This document shows positions 56,210-64,000 of a stretch of DNA of 64,000 bases, one piece after another. The notes below the pieces were generated by a model. It worked only from the letters and a program-made list of their open reading frames with translations. It did not search any database and was not told the DNA's origin. Source of the stretch: Maribacter sp. BPC-D8 (GTDB lineage: Bacteria; Bacteroidota; Bacteroidia; Flavobacteriales; Flavobacteriaceae); assembly GCF_035207705.1 (NCBI RefSeq), contig NZ_CP128187.1, forward strand, positions 372,001 to 436,000, given 5' to 3'. Numbering within the stretch: position 1 is the first letter of the stretch; each line of letters begins with the position of its first letter. The position numbers and the translations under genes were made by a program.

Positions 56210-58702
56210 ATGAAAGATATTATAAAAAGATTATTCGGTTCAGATAATCAAATAGAGAGTAAACGAGAAATAAGTTCTGAAGTAATAGAGTTTAGTAAAG
56301 CGTTTTTTAAAGAGGCTTTAGAGTACAGAGATGGTTATTCAATAAAACTAACTGACATACCTAAGTATAAAGAACTCAAAAAAATGGCACCTTCTTTTAG
56401 AAAAGAATTTGTTTTTGAGCTAATCTATCTCAAAAACGGTCAATCTAAAACAGGTTGGGGAGACGATGCATACTTTTTAAAAGACACCGCCAAGAGTGTT
56501 TTGAGTTTATTAATTAGAGCTTCAGATATACATTTTGACGATGATGATATTTCAGATATTGTAAATGGTTTTGTTCTTGGTGATAGTGGAAGTCTAAATA
56601 GCTGGAATTGGCCTGTAGTACCGCTAGTAGGTAAAATAGAGAAAGAGGTTAAAAAATCTGGACTTTCACCAGAGTTAAGCGACACATTAAGTATTTTACA
56701 AAAGGCTGTCACCAAAGGGAATTATTTGTCTGCAGATGAAATACGTTTGGGTACCAGAGTTTCAAATATTGGAAAGAATTCTTCAGAATTTGAAATAGAT
56801 CGTAATGATCCTTTGGGTACTAGTATTTATGAAACTATTACTTCTTTAAAAGAAAGTGATCAAGAGGTTTTAAAAGAATTATTAGAACACTTTTCTAAAG
56901 GAGGCGGTAAAAGTGCACCTGCCAATACTTGGTTAAAAACCTCCAATGATTTAATAACAAAAATAGGGGTAGATAAGATAAAACCCGGTTTTATTAAATG
57001 GATAGAAGTAACCTTAGATCTCTTTCGAGAGATTCATAAAAACCAACAATATGAATTCGATTTTATTGCAGATAAGAATATACAAATATTAAGATCTGCG
57101 GTTTGGTCTTGCTCTACTATTAATGATGATGAGCTAAACCAAATAATAGAAGTTTTAGGCTTATTAAGTTTTAAGAAGTTGAGAAATGTAGGAGCGTTAA
57201 GTGCAAAATTAGGAAATGGGTGTATTTATACTTTTTCTAAACTTCCGTATCAAGACGGTATTTCTAGGCTTACCAAATTTAGAATGAAAATTAAGTACCC
57301 ATCAGTGCAATCGATAATTACAAAAGCAATTGAACGTGTTGCAAAAGCCGAGGGTAAAACAATGTATGAAATTGAAGAATTGGCTGTTCAAGACTTAGGT
57401 TTAAATTCTGATTTTCAGCTTATTCAAAAATTTGGAGAATATGAAGCTTCTACCACCATTGAAAGTAGTTCTGGCTTTAGCTTGCTTTGGGAAAATGAAA
57501 GTGGCAAGAAAATAAAGTCGATACCGAAATATGTAAAAGACAATTTCGCGGTAGAATTAAAAGAATATAAGAAAAAAGTAAAAGACATACAATCGAACCT
57601 TACTGCTCAAAGAAGTAGAATTGAAAAGATATTTTTAGCGAAGCGTGAATGGGACTTTGAGCAATGGAAAAAGCTGTATTTAGATAATAATCTATTACGC
57701 TTTTTTGGAACTAAATTAATTTGGAGTTTTACGATAGGTGATAAAACTACGAGTGTTATTTATAAGAATAACGAGTTTATAGATGTCAACGGAGTCATTT
57801 TAAAAAACTATACTAATGCCAAAATTAAATTATGGCACCCAGTCAATGCAAGTGTTAGTGAAGTACAATCTTGGCGAAGATGGTTAGAAAAAAATGAAAT
57901 AAAACAACCCTTCAAGCAGGCACATAGAGAGTTATATATTGTAACAGATGCAGAAAAAAACACAAATACGTATTCAAATAGGTTTGCGGCACATGTTTTA
58001 AGACAACATATTTTTATTGCTCTTTGTAGGGAACGTGGTTGGGCGTATACACTTCAAGGCCAATGGGATTCTCATAACACTCCGGTTTTAAAAATTTTAG
58101 CTTGGAAATACCGCGTAGAATTTTGGGTAGAGGGTATTCAAGACTCCGCCAATGATTCCGGAATTTTTAACTATTTACAGACAGATCAAGTGCGTTTCTT
58201 TGATGAGGAGAGTCAAGTAGAAATGGATAAAGTACCTGCGATAGTTTTTTCTGAGGCAATGAGAGATATAGACCTTTTTGTGGGGGTTACCAGTATTGGT
58301 GCAGACCCTAACTGGCGAGATGGCGGAGAAGAAAGATATCATGGCTATTGGGCAGATTTTTCATTTGGTAACCTTGCAGTAAGTGGTCAAGAACGAAAGG
58401 AGCTTCTTGAAAATTTAATTCCAAAATTGAAGATTGCAAATCAATGTTCTTTTGAAGGTAATTTTTTAGTAGTCAAAGGTGACATTAGAATTTACAAAAT
58501 ACATTTAGGTAGTGGTAATATTCTGATGAAACCAAATGACCAGTATTTGTGTATTGTTGCGGATCGATCTAAAAGTGCAAATGAGGTATTTCTGCCATTT
58601 GAAGGTGACGCCACATTATCTGTAATTTTAAGCAAAGCATTCATGCTGGCAGACGACACTAAGATTAAAGATAGAACGATTATTAGTCAGATAAAAAGCT
58701 AA
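56210..58702 (+). CDS. DUF4132-domain protein
   Basis: 830 residues, no signal peptide. The N-terminal two thirds are helical and repeat-like. The C-terminal part (about 480-830) carries the DUF4132 hallmarks LWHPVNASVSEVQSWRRWL, KQPFKQAHRELY and WKYRVEFWVEG. DUF4132 proteins are large cytoplasmic proteins of unknown function, sometimes near WGR domains or AAA ATPases. No such partner is here apart from the small upstream gene. Confidence 0.75.
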   Translation: MKDIIKRLFGSDNQIESKREISSEVIEFSKAFFKEALEYRDGYSIKLTDIPKYKELKKMAPSFRKEFVFELIYLKNGQSKTGWGDDAYFLKDTAKSVLSLLIRASDIHFDDDDISDIVNGFVLGDSGSLNSWNWPVVPLVGKIEKEVKKSGLSPELSDTLSILQKAVTKGNYLSADEIRLGTRVSNIGKNSSEFEIDRNDPLGTSIYETITSLKESDQEVLKELLEHFSKGGGKSAPANTWLKTSNDLITKIGVDKIKPGFIKWIEVTLDLFREIHKNQQYEFDFIADKNIQILRSAVWSCSTINDDELNQIIEVLGLLSFKKLRNVGALSAKLGNGCIYTFSKLPYQDGISRLTKFRMKIKYPSVQSIITKAIERVAKAEGKTMYEIEELAVQDLGLNSDFQLIQKFGEYEASTTIESSSGFSLLWENESGKKIKSIPKYVKDNFAVELKEYKKKVKDIQSNLTAQRSRIEKIFLAKREWDFEQWKKLYLDNNLLRFFGTKLIWSFTIGDKTTSVIYKNNEFIDVNGVILKNYTNAKIKLWHPVNASVSEVQSWRRWLEKNEIKQPFKQAHRELYIVTDAEKNTNTYSNRFAAHVLRQHIFIALCRERGWAYTLQGQWDSHNTPVLKILAWKYRVEFWVEGIQDSANDSGIFNYLQTDQVRFFDEESQVEMDKVPAIVFSEAMRDIDLFVGVTSIGADPNWRDGGEERYHGYWADFSFGNLAVSGQERKELLENLIPKLKIANQCSFEGNFLVVKGDIRIYKIHLGSGNILMKPNDQYLCIVADRSKSANEVFLPFEGDATLSVILSKAFMLADDTKIKDRTIISQIKS

Positions 58703-58748
58703 AACTGCATGAGATCTCTAGTTGCGTATTAAATGATTAAAAGTGAGA

Positions 58749-60662
58749 ATGAATATGAAGAAAGTGATTTTAATAGGTCTAGTGATAATAGGTTTTGCTA
58801 CTAAAGGTCATACCCAAGAAGAGCAGTATGGTGATAATCAGCCTTATTCTTCCTATTGGTTTGTAGAAGAACTATTACAATGGTCAGCAGAAAGTGACAA
58901 AGAAGCTAAATTCAACATCAGTCAAGTAGCATTGGCAAGTCGTTTTTTAAATGATTCAACTGATTTCAATTATGATACGCAGAAAATACCGGGGATTATA
59001 GCCTTGATGGCACCACATACGACTAATTTTCATCCGTCTCAAGGGTTTTCTACTGTAAAACAATATGCATTTCCGTTTTGGCAATACATAGATTATTTTG
59101 TGCAATGGGGTGGATCTTCAAATGAGGGAATTATTGTACCGCCAACCGCTTTCTGGACAGACGCTGCACATAAGAACGGAGTGAAGAGTATAGGTACCGT
59201 ATTTTTTCCGCCTAATGTATATGGTGGCAAAGAAGAATGGGTGTATGAATTTTTAGTACAGAATGAAGATGGCAGCTTTCCTGTAGCAGATAAACTCATT
59301 GAGGTTGCCGATAGGTATAATTTTGATGGATGGTTCATAAATCAAGAAACGTATGACTTGGTAGGCGATGTAGGGGAGTTGATGCAACAGTTTATATCTT
59401 ATTACAGAACACAGTCAAATTTAAAATTGCTGTGGTACGATGCTATGATTGATGATTCTAGGGTAATATGGCAAGATGAGCTGAATAACCATAATCAAAT
59501 GTACTTTCAGAAAGAAGAAACAAGTATGTCTGATGTATTTTTTATAAACTTTAGATACACTGAAGTTAATTTAGAAGACAGTAAAAAGGCAGCTCAAGAG
59601 TTAGGCAGAAGTGAATGGGATTTATATGCAGGTATCGACGTACAATCTAAAAGTTTTAAAACTCCTGTAAAATGGGATGTATTATATAAAGAAGGAAAAC
59701 CAAACAATACATCTATAGGGTTGTACTGGTCAAATTCCACTTTCGATATATCAGATACTAAAATGCCTGAAGATGTGTATGATAACGAACAAAAGTTTTG
59801 GAATGGAGGTCCGTCATTAGAAACACGATTTGGATCTAGCACTTGGCAAGGCTTTGCAGATTATTTTGAACCACGCAGTGTTATCAATGAATTACCTTTT
59901 AAAACGAACTTTAATTATGGTTTAGGTCGTTTTTATAATGTAAAGGGTAAGACAGTTTCTAAAGAAGAATGGCATAACCTCAGTATTCAAGATGTGTTAC
60001 CTACATGGCAGTTTCAGGTAGACAGCACCAAAGTAAATGCTACAATCAGTTTTGACGAAAGCTATGAAGGTGGCAGTAGTTTATCTTTTGAAGGATTTGC
60101 AGATGCCGAAATTCCGCTATACAAAACAAAACTAAGTTTAGATAATTCCTTAAATCTTCAGGTGGTAACGAAGTCGGCTGGTAATATGACTATGCAAATT
60201 TATTGTCAACTATCAAACGGTGAGACTTTGACCTACCCTTTAAAGAAATCTAGTTCATGGTTTACAAATATGATTTCTATTCCTAAACAAAAAAATATAT
60301 TAATATCTAAAATAGGATTGATAACGAAAGGAAAAGGTACCGCCTTTCTTGGTGAGTTATTATTATATAATAAAAGGGAGAAAAAACCTGGTACGTCATC
60401 TTTTTCTGTGGAGACGTTTACTAAAGAGAATACTACCGAATTATACATTCATTTCAATGAAAAACCAGTAGGTGTATATCATCATATTTATTATTTAAAT
60501 GCTAAAAGTGAAAAGGTTTGGTTAGGTAAGACTCCTGCGCAAGATTTTTATATTTCGAATATTCTTACAATAAACAGCATAATTAACCTAGAAGTGCAAT
60601 CAGAAAGTTTTGGGGGTACAAAGGGTAAAATCATCCGGAAAAAGGTGTATTTGTCACAGTAG
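58749..60662 (+). CDS. GH85 endo-beta-N-acetylglucosaminidase
   Basis: 637 residues from ATG at 58749; a GTG six bases earlier and an ATG at 58755 are alternatives. Signal peptide MNMKKVILIGLVIIGFATKG, cleavage near HTQ. The GH85 barrel shows the catalytic FDGWFINQET (Asn and Glu near residues 197-199). The enzyme cuts the chitobiose core of N-glycans. The C-terminal third is beta-rich and probably carbohydrate-binding. No Por sorting domain or lipobox, so probably periplasmic. It stands alone without a SusC/SusD pair. Confidence 0.9.
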   Translation: MNMKKVILIGLVIIGFATKGHTQEEQYGDNQPYSSYWFVEELLQWSAESDKEAKFNISQVALASRFLNDSTDFNYDTQKIPGIIALMAPHTTNFHPSQGFSTVKQYAFPFWQYIDYFVQWGGSSNEGIIVPPTAFWTDAAHKNGVKSIGTVFFPPNVYGGKEEWVYEFLVQNEDGSFPVADKLIEVADRYNFDGWFINQETYDLVGDVGELMQQFISYYRTQSNLKLLWYDAMIDDSRVIWQDELNNHNQMYFQKEETSMSDVFFINFRYTEVNLEDSKKAAQELGRSEWDLYAGIDVQSKSFKTPVKWDVLYKEGKPNNTSIGLYWSNSTFDISDTKMPEDVYDNEQKFWNGGPSLETRFGSSTWQGFADYFEPRSVINELPFKTNFNYGLGRFYNVKGKTVSKEEWHNLSIQDVLPTWQFQVDSTKVNATISFDESYEGGSSLSFEGFADAEIPLYKTKLSLDNSLNLQVVTKSAGNMTMQIYCQLSNGETLTYPLKKSSSWFTNMISIPKQKNILISKIGLITKGKGTAFLGELLLYNKREKKPGTSSFSVETFTKENTTELYIHFNEKPVGVYHHIYYLNAKSEKVWLGKTPAQDFYISNILTINSIINLEVQSESFGGTKGKIIRKKVYLSQ

Positions 60663-61083
60663 CTAAAGTTGTTCTTTAAGTAAAAAATATAATGCTTAGG
60701 TTGATGTCATTTTAGCTATATAATTGATAAAAAACTACTTAGCAATACGTAAATTTAATTCCAAAAAATACCTCAAGGTTAATAGTATATTATTTTTAAA
60801 ATTTACCTATGAGAAATTTCATAAAAATTATTTTATAAAAGTTTTAGCTGAAGTTTTTATTTAACCCTATCTCACTTTTGCATTCATATAATTTCTTTTA
60901 AGTATTTGTACTTCAAATTATTACGATACCGTTCTGATAATGTTCTTAACAAGATATTTTGTTCTAAAAATGAAATTGTTGATAACCCTGTTAAAAGCTT
61001 AAAGAGGTTTGTGTGAAAATAAGGTGATTAATTTTCGACCTTTACATCTCTCTTATTAACTACATCATTAACTTTATATTAAC
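60663..61083 (+). other. Regulatory region upstream of nrdB
   Basis: 421 AT-rich bases without a gene. Near the nrdB end are TGTTGATAAC (about 60975) followed by TGTTAAAAG, which resemble repeat motifs, and a possible promoter TTTG, 17 bases, TAATTTTC (near 61007-61035). No convincing NrdR box was read. Confidence 0.4.
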
Positions 61084-62358
61084 ATGAAAATCACAGAAGT
61101 CATAAAAAGGGATTTTTCGACAAAACCTTTTCATTTACACAAAATAACAAATGCCATTTTAAAGGCTATGACGGCTGTTGAACATGGTGGACCCAGTGAA
61201 GCCGAAATAATCTCTAATAATGTTCATTTAGCACTTTTAGAAAGAAAGCAAGCAGATGACAATTATATACCAACCGTAGAGGAGGTTCAAGATTTCGTTG
61301 AAAATAAATTAATGGAAGGTGGTTACTTCGATGTAGCTAAGGGATACATTCTTTATAGAAATGAACAAGCGCAAAGAAGAAAGTCTAATGTCTTCGAAAA
61401 ACGTGTAAATCTTAAGCCATACGAATACCCTGCATTGTATGATTATGTATCTGCAATAAGACATTCATATTGGATCCATACAGAATTCAACTTTACTAGT
61501 GATATTCAAGATTTTAAAACAGGGTTAAATGATATTGAGAGAAACGCTATAAAGAACACCATGTTGGCAATTTCTCAAATAGAGGTTGCAGTTAAAAGTT
61601 TTTGGGGAGATATCTACCATAAAATGCCTAAACCAGAAATTGGTTCTGTAGGGGCAACTTTTGCAGAGAGCGAAGTAAGACATCATGATGCGTATTCGCA
61701 TTTATTAGAGATATTAGGTTTAAACGAAGAGTTTAAAAACTTGAAGAAGAAACCTGTGATAATGAAAAGAGTTCATTATTTAGAGACAGCTCTTAAAAAT
61801 TCTAAGAGTGAGGATAATCAAGAATATGCAGAGTCGGTTTTATTGTTCTCTTTATTTATAGAGCATGTGTCTTTGTTTTCTCAGTTTTTGATCATTATGG
61901 CTTTTAATAAGCATAAGAACATGTTCAAAGGTATTTCAAATGTTGTGGAGGCTACTTCAAAAGAAGAGCAGATTCATGGCGATTTTGGTATCGATATCAT
62001 AAACATTATTAAAGACGAAAACCCTACATGGTTCGATAAAGAATTTCATGGTACTGTACAAGAAATGTGTAAAGAGGCATTCTTATCAGAAAGTGATATT
62101 ATAGATTGGATTTTTGAAGCGGGTGAAATTGATTTCTTACCTAAGAAGCTAGTAAAAGAATTCATTAAAAAGAGATTTAACGATTCTATCGAAAGTATTG
62201 GAATCGAAAAGATATTTGACGTAGACGAAGAATTACTATCAGAAACAGAATGGTTCGATGATGAAATTATCGGTACCAAACATGGCGATTTCTTCGTAAA
62301 ACGCTCTATCAATTATAGCAAAAGAACACAAAGTATAACCAGTGACGACTTATTTTAA
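61084..62358 (+). CDS. nrdB: Ribonucleotide reductase small subunit with N-terminal ATP-cone
   Basis: 424 residues. Residues about 1-95 are an ATP-cone (ITEVIKRDFSTKPFHLHKI), normally found on NrdA. The ferritin-like domain follows with metal ligands near E167, E197, H200 (FAESEVRHH), a later EHVSLFSQ glutamate and EEQIH. Y204 is at the position of the radical Tyr. This architecture matches flavobacterial class Id enzymes with a dimanganese cofactor, where the Tyr is not the radical site and the cone regulates oligomerisation. The stop codon is directly followed by nrdA. Confidence 0.95.
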   Translation: MKITEVIKRDFSTKPFHLHKITNAILKAMTAVEHGGPSEAEIISNNVHLALLERKQADDNYIPTVEEVQDFVENKLMEGGYFDVAKGYILYRNEQAQRRKSNVFEKRVNLKPYEYPALYDYVSAIRHSYWIHTEFNFTSDIQDFKTGLNDIERNAIKNTMLAISQIEVAVKSFWGDIYHKMPKPEIGSVGATFAESEVRHHDAYSHLLEILGLNEEFKNLKKKPVIMKRVHYLETALKNSKSEDNQEYAESVLLFSLFIEHVSLFSQFLIIMAFNKHKNMFKGISNVVEATSKEEQIHGDFGIDIINIIKDENPTWFDKEFHGTVQEMCKEAFLSESDIIDWIFEAGEIDFLPKKLVKEFIKKRFNDSIESIGIEKIFDVDEELLSETEWFDDEIIGTKHGDFFVKRSINYSKRTQSITSDDLF

Positions 62359-64000
62359 ATGAACGATTCAAAAATTAATTTAGAGACTAGCATTCAAGAA
62401 GAAGTAAAATTGAATGGTTCAGATGAACTTGTACAAGCTAGAAAAGAAGCCCTTGATAGCTTAAAGAAAGACAAAGAAGAAGGTTTTAAGTGGTTAAATG
62501 AAGATAGCCGTAACTTTTTAGGTTCAGGCTATTTAACTCCGGGAGTATCAGCAGAAACACGTATTCGTGAGATTGCAGACAGAGCTGAGAAAATATTGGG
62601 CATGCCTGGTTTTTCAGACAAGTTCTACGGTTACATGAGCGAAGGTTTTTACTCATTAGCATCGCCAGTGTGGTCTAATTTCGGAAAAGAAAGAGGATTG
62701 CCTATTAGTTGTTTTGGATCTAACATATCTGATGACATGGGTAACATTTTGTATACCCAGTCAGAAGTAGGTATGATGTCTAAATTAGGTGGTGGTACAT
62801 CTGGTTACTTTGGTAATATAAGACATAGAGGAGCAGACGTTAAGAATAATGGTAAAGCTTCAGGAGCGGTACATATTATGCAACTTTTCGAATCTATGGT
62901 AGATGTAGTAAGCCAAGGTTCTGTTCGTCGTGGTCGTTTTTCTCCGTATTTACCTGTTGAGCATGCAGATATTAAAGAATTCTTAGAAATAGGTACCGAA
63001 GGTAACCCTATTCAAGAGCTTACTCATGGTGTTACTGTTACCAATGAGTGGATGCAAGAAATGGTAGATGGCGATAATGAAAAGCGTTCTATCTGGGCAA
63101 AAGTATTACAGAGAAGAGGTGAAATGGGGTACCCATATATCTTCTTTAAAGATAATGCGAACAACGGTGCTGCAGATGTGTACAAAGAAAAAGGACACAA
63201 AATTCATGCAAGTAACCTTTGTACAGAAATCATGTTACCATCAAGTGACGAATGGTCGTTTGTATGTGTATTATCTTCTGTAAACGTTCTTCATTATGAC
63301 AAATGGAAAGATACAGATGCGGTTGAAACAATGGTATTCTTTTTAGATGCTGTTATTACTGAGTTCTGTGAGAAATTAGAAGCATACCGTGATTCTGAAA
63401 GTCGTGAAGATCGTCAAACGTTCATGTTTATGGAACGTGCTTACAACTTCGCAAAAGATAACCGTGCTTTAGGTTTAGGTGTTTTAGGATGGCATTCATT
63501 ATTACAATCTAGAATGTTGCCTTTTAACAGTCAAGAAGCATACAACTTGAATAGTGAAATATTCAAAACGATAAAAGAAAAGTCATACAGTGCTTCAGAA
63601 GAATTAGCTGATAAATTTGGTGAGCCTGCAGTATTGAAAGGCTATGGTAGAAGAAATGCAACGTTGAATGCTATTGCACCAACAACATCTTCTGCGTTTA
63701 TCTTAGGTCAAGTATCTCAAGGTATTGAGCCAATATGGTCTAATACTTATGTAAAGGATATTGCCAAGGTGAAGACTACAATTAGAAACCCTTTCTTAGT
63801 TGAGCTTTTAGAGGAAAAAGGAATGAATACAACAGCAGTATGGCATAGCATTCGTGATTTTGACGGATCTGTACAGCATTTAGATTTCCTTTCAGACTTA
63901 GAGAAAGACGTATTTAAAACATATTCTGAAATTGACCAGATGGATATTATCTATCAGGCAGCGAACAGACAAAATCATATTGACCAAGGTCAGTCGGTAA
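62359..64000 (+). CDS. nrdA: Ribonucleoside-diphosphate reductase large subunit (3' partial)
   Basis: 547 codons are visible before the window ends; no stop is reached. The start ATG directly follows the nrdB stop (TAAATG). Conserved NrdA segments include PISCFGSNISD (active-site Cys), KLGGGTSGYFGNIR, NLCTEIMLPS and PTTSSAFILGQVSQGIEP. There is no N-terminal ATP-cone, in line with the cone being on NrdB. It reduces ribonucleoside diphosphates to deoxyribonucleotides together with NrdB. Confidence 0.95.
   Translation, partial: MNDSKINLETSIQEEVKLNGSDELVQARKEALDSLKKDKEEGFKWLNEDSRNFLGSGYLTPGVSAETRIREIADRAEKILGMPGFSDKFYGYMSEGFYSLASPVWSNFGKERGLPISCFGSNISDDMGNILYTQSEVGMMSKLGGGTSGYFGNIRHRGADVKNNGKASGAVHIMQLFESMVDVVSQGSVRRGRFSPYLPVEHADIKEFLEIGTEGNPIQELTHGVTVTNEWMQEMVDGDNEKRSIWAKVLQRRGEMGYPYIFFKDNANNGAADVYKEKGHKIHASNLCTEIMLPSSDEWSFVCVLSSVNVLHYDKWKDTDAVETMVFFLDAVITEFCEKLEAYRDSESREDRQTFMFMERAYNFAKDNRALGLGVLGWHSLLQSRMLPFNSQEAYNLNSEIFKTIKEKSYSASEELADKFGEPAVLKGYGRRNATLNAIAPTTSSAFILGQVSQGIEPIWSNTYVKDIAKVKTTIRNPFLVELLEEKGMNTTAVWHSIRDFDGSVQHLDFLSDLEKDVFKTYSEIDQMDIIYQAANRQNHIDQGQSV

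Overview
The window looks like chromosomal DNA of a marine member of the Flavobacteriaceae (Bacteroidota). The evidence is low-GC coding sequence, few Shine-Dalgarno sites, promoters of the Bacteroidota type (TTTG about 19 bp before TAnnTTTG), a Por/type IX secretion C-terminal sorting domain, a TonB-dependent receptor with a carboxypeptidase-like N-terminal domain, an ATP-cone on the small ribonucleotide reductase subunit, and typical flavobacterial gene families. No phage, insertion sequence or CRISPR array was seen.

Layout. 1-4.7 kb: 3' part of a very large secreted fusion protein (sugar-dehydrogenase-like propeller, dihaem cytochrome c part, three nearly identical beta-rich modules, Ig-like repeats, sorting domain). 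4.8-13.7 kb, minus strand: yebC, then a gcvT-glsA-epimerase-pterin dehydratase operon, then thrA-thrB-thrC. The thr operon is preceded by a well-formed promoter and an unannotated 30-codon leader peptide with eight Thr and two Ile codons, a strong candidate for amino-acid-sensing attenuation. 13.8-26.8 kb: housekeeping genes (nnrE/D fusion, clpC, gyrA, a TPR protein, an NlpC/P60-like protein whose catalytic Cys is Ser, a thiolase, a PgpH-like HD phosphodiesterase). 26.9-27.2 kb: tRNA-Ser(GCT) and tRNA-Pro(TGG), followed by a gene-poor stretch holding a decayed thioesterase pseudogene.

28-47.5 kb is an acyl-CoA catabolic island, mostly on the minus strand: acyl-CoA ligase, MaoC hydratase, three short-chain dehydrogenases, two medium-chain reductases, an enoyl-CoA hydratase, a DUF1330-like protein, an APH-type kinase next to an ACAD10/11-type dehydrogenase, a second long acyl-CoA dehydrogenase, a Crp/Fnr-type regulator, a TonB-dependent receptor, a thiolase and, divergently, a TesB thioesterase. 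The kinase/dehydrogenase pair suggests breakdown of 4-hydroxy-acyl-CoA through a phosphorylated intermediate, as in the Pseudomonas lva system and mammalian ACAD10/11. A shared 16-bp palindrome lies upstream of three transcription units here, which suggests a local regulon.

47.8-50.7 kb: kduI, kduD and a DUF4861 lipoprotein (uronate catabolism) behind a 10-3-10 inverted repeat that may be an operator. 50.9-58.7 kb: a nucleoside deaminase; a Rieske/glutamate-synthase-like fusion with a hypothetical protein and a variant NAD(P)HX-epimerase-like protein; a Pycsar-effector-like (DUF5706) membrane protein; and a DUF4132 gene pair. 58.7-60.7 kb: a GH85 endo-beta-N-acetylglucosaminidase. 61.1 kb to the end: nrdB with an N-terminal ATP-cone and the 5' part of nrdA, which lacks the cone.

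All identifications come from reading sequence and recalled family features. No database search was run.
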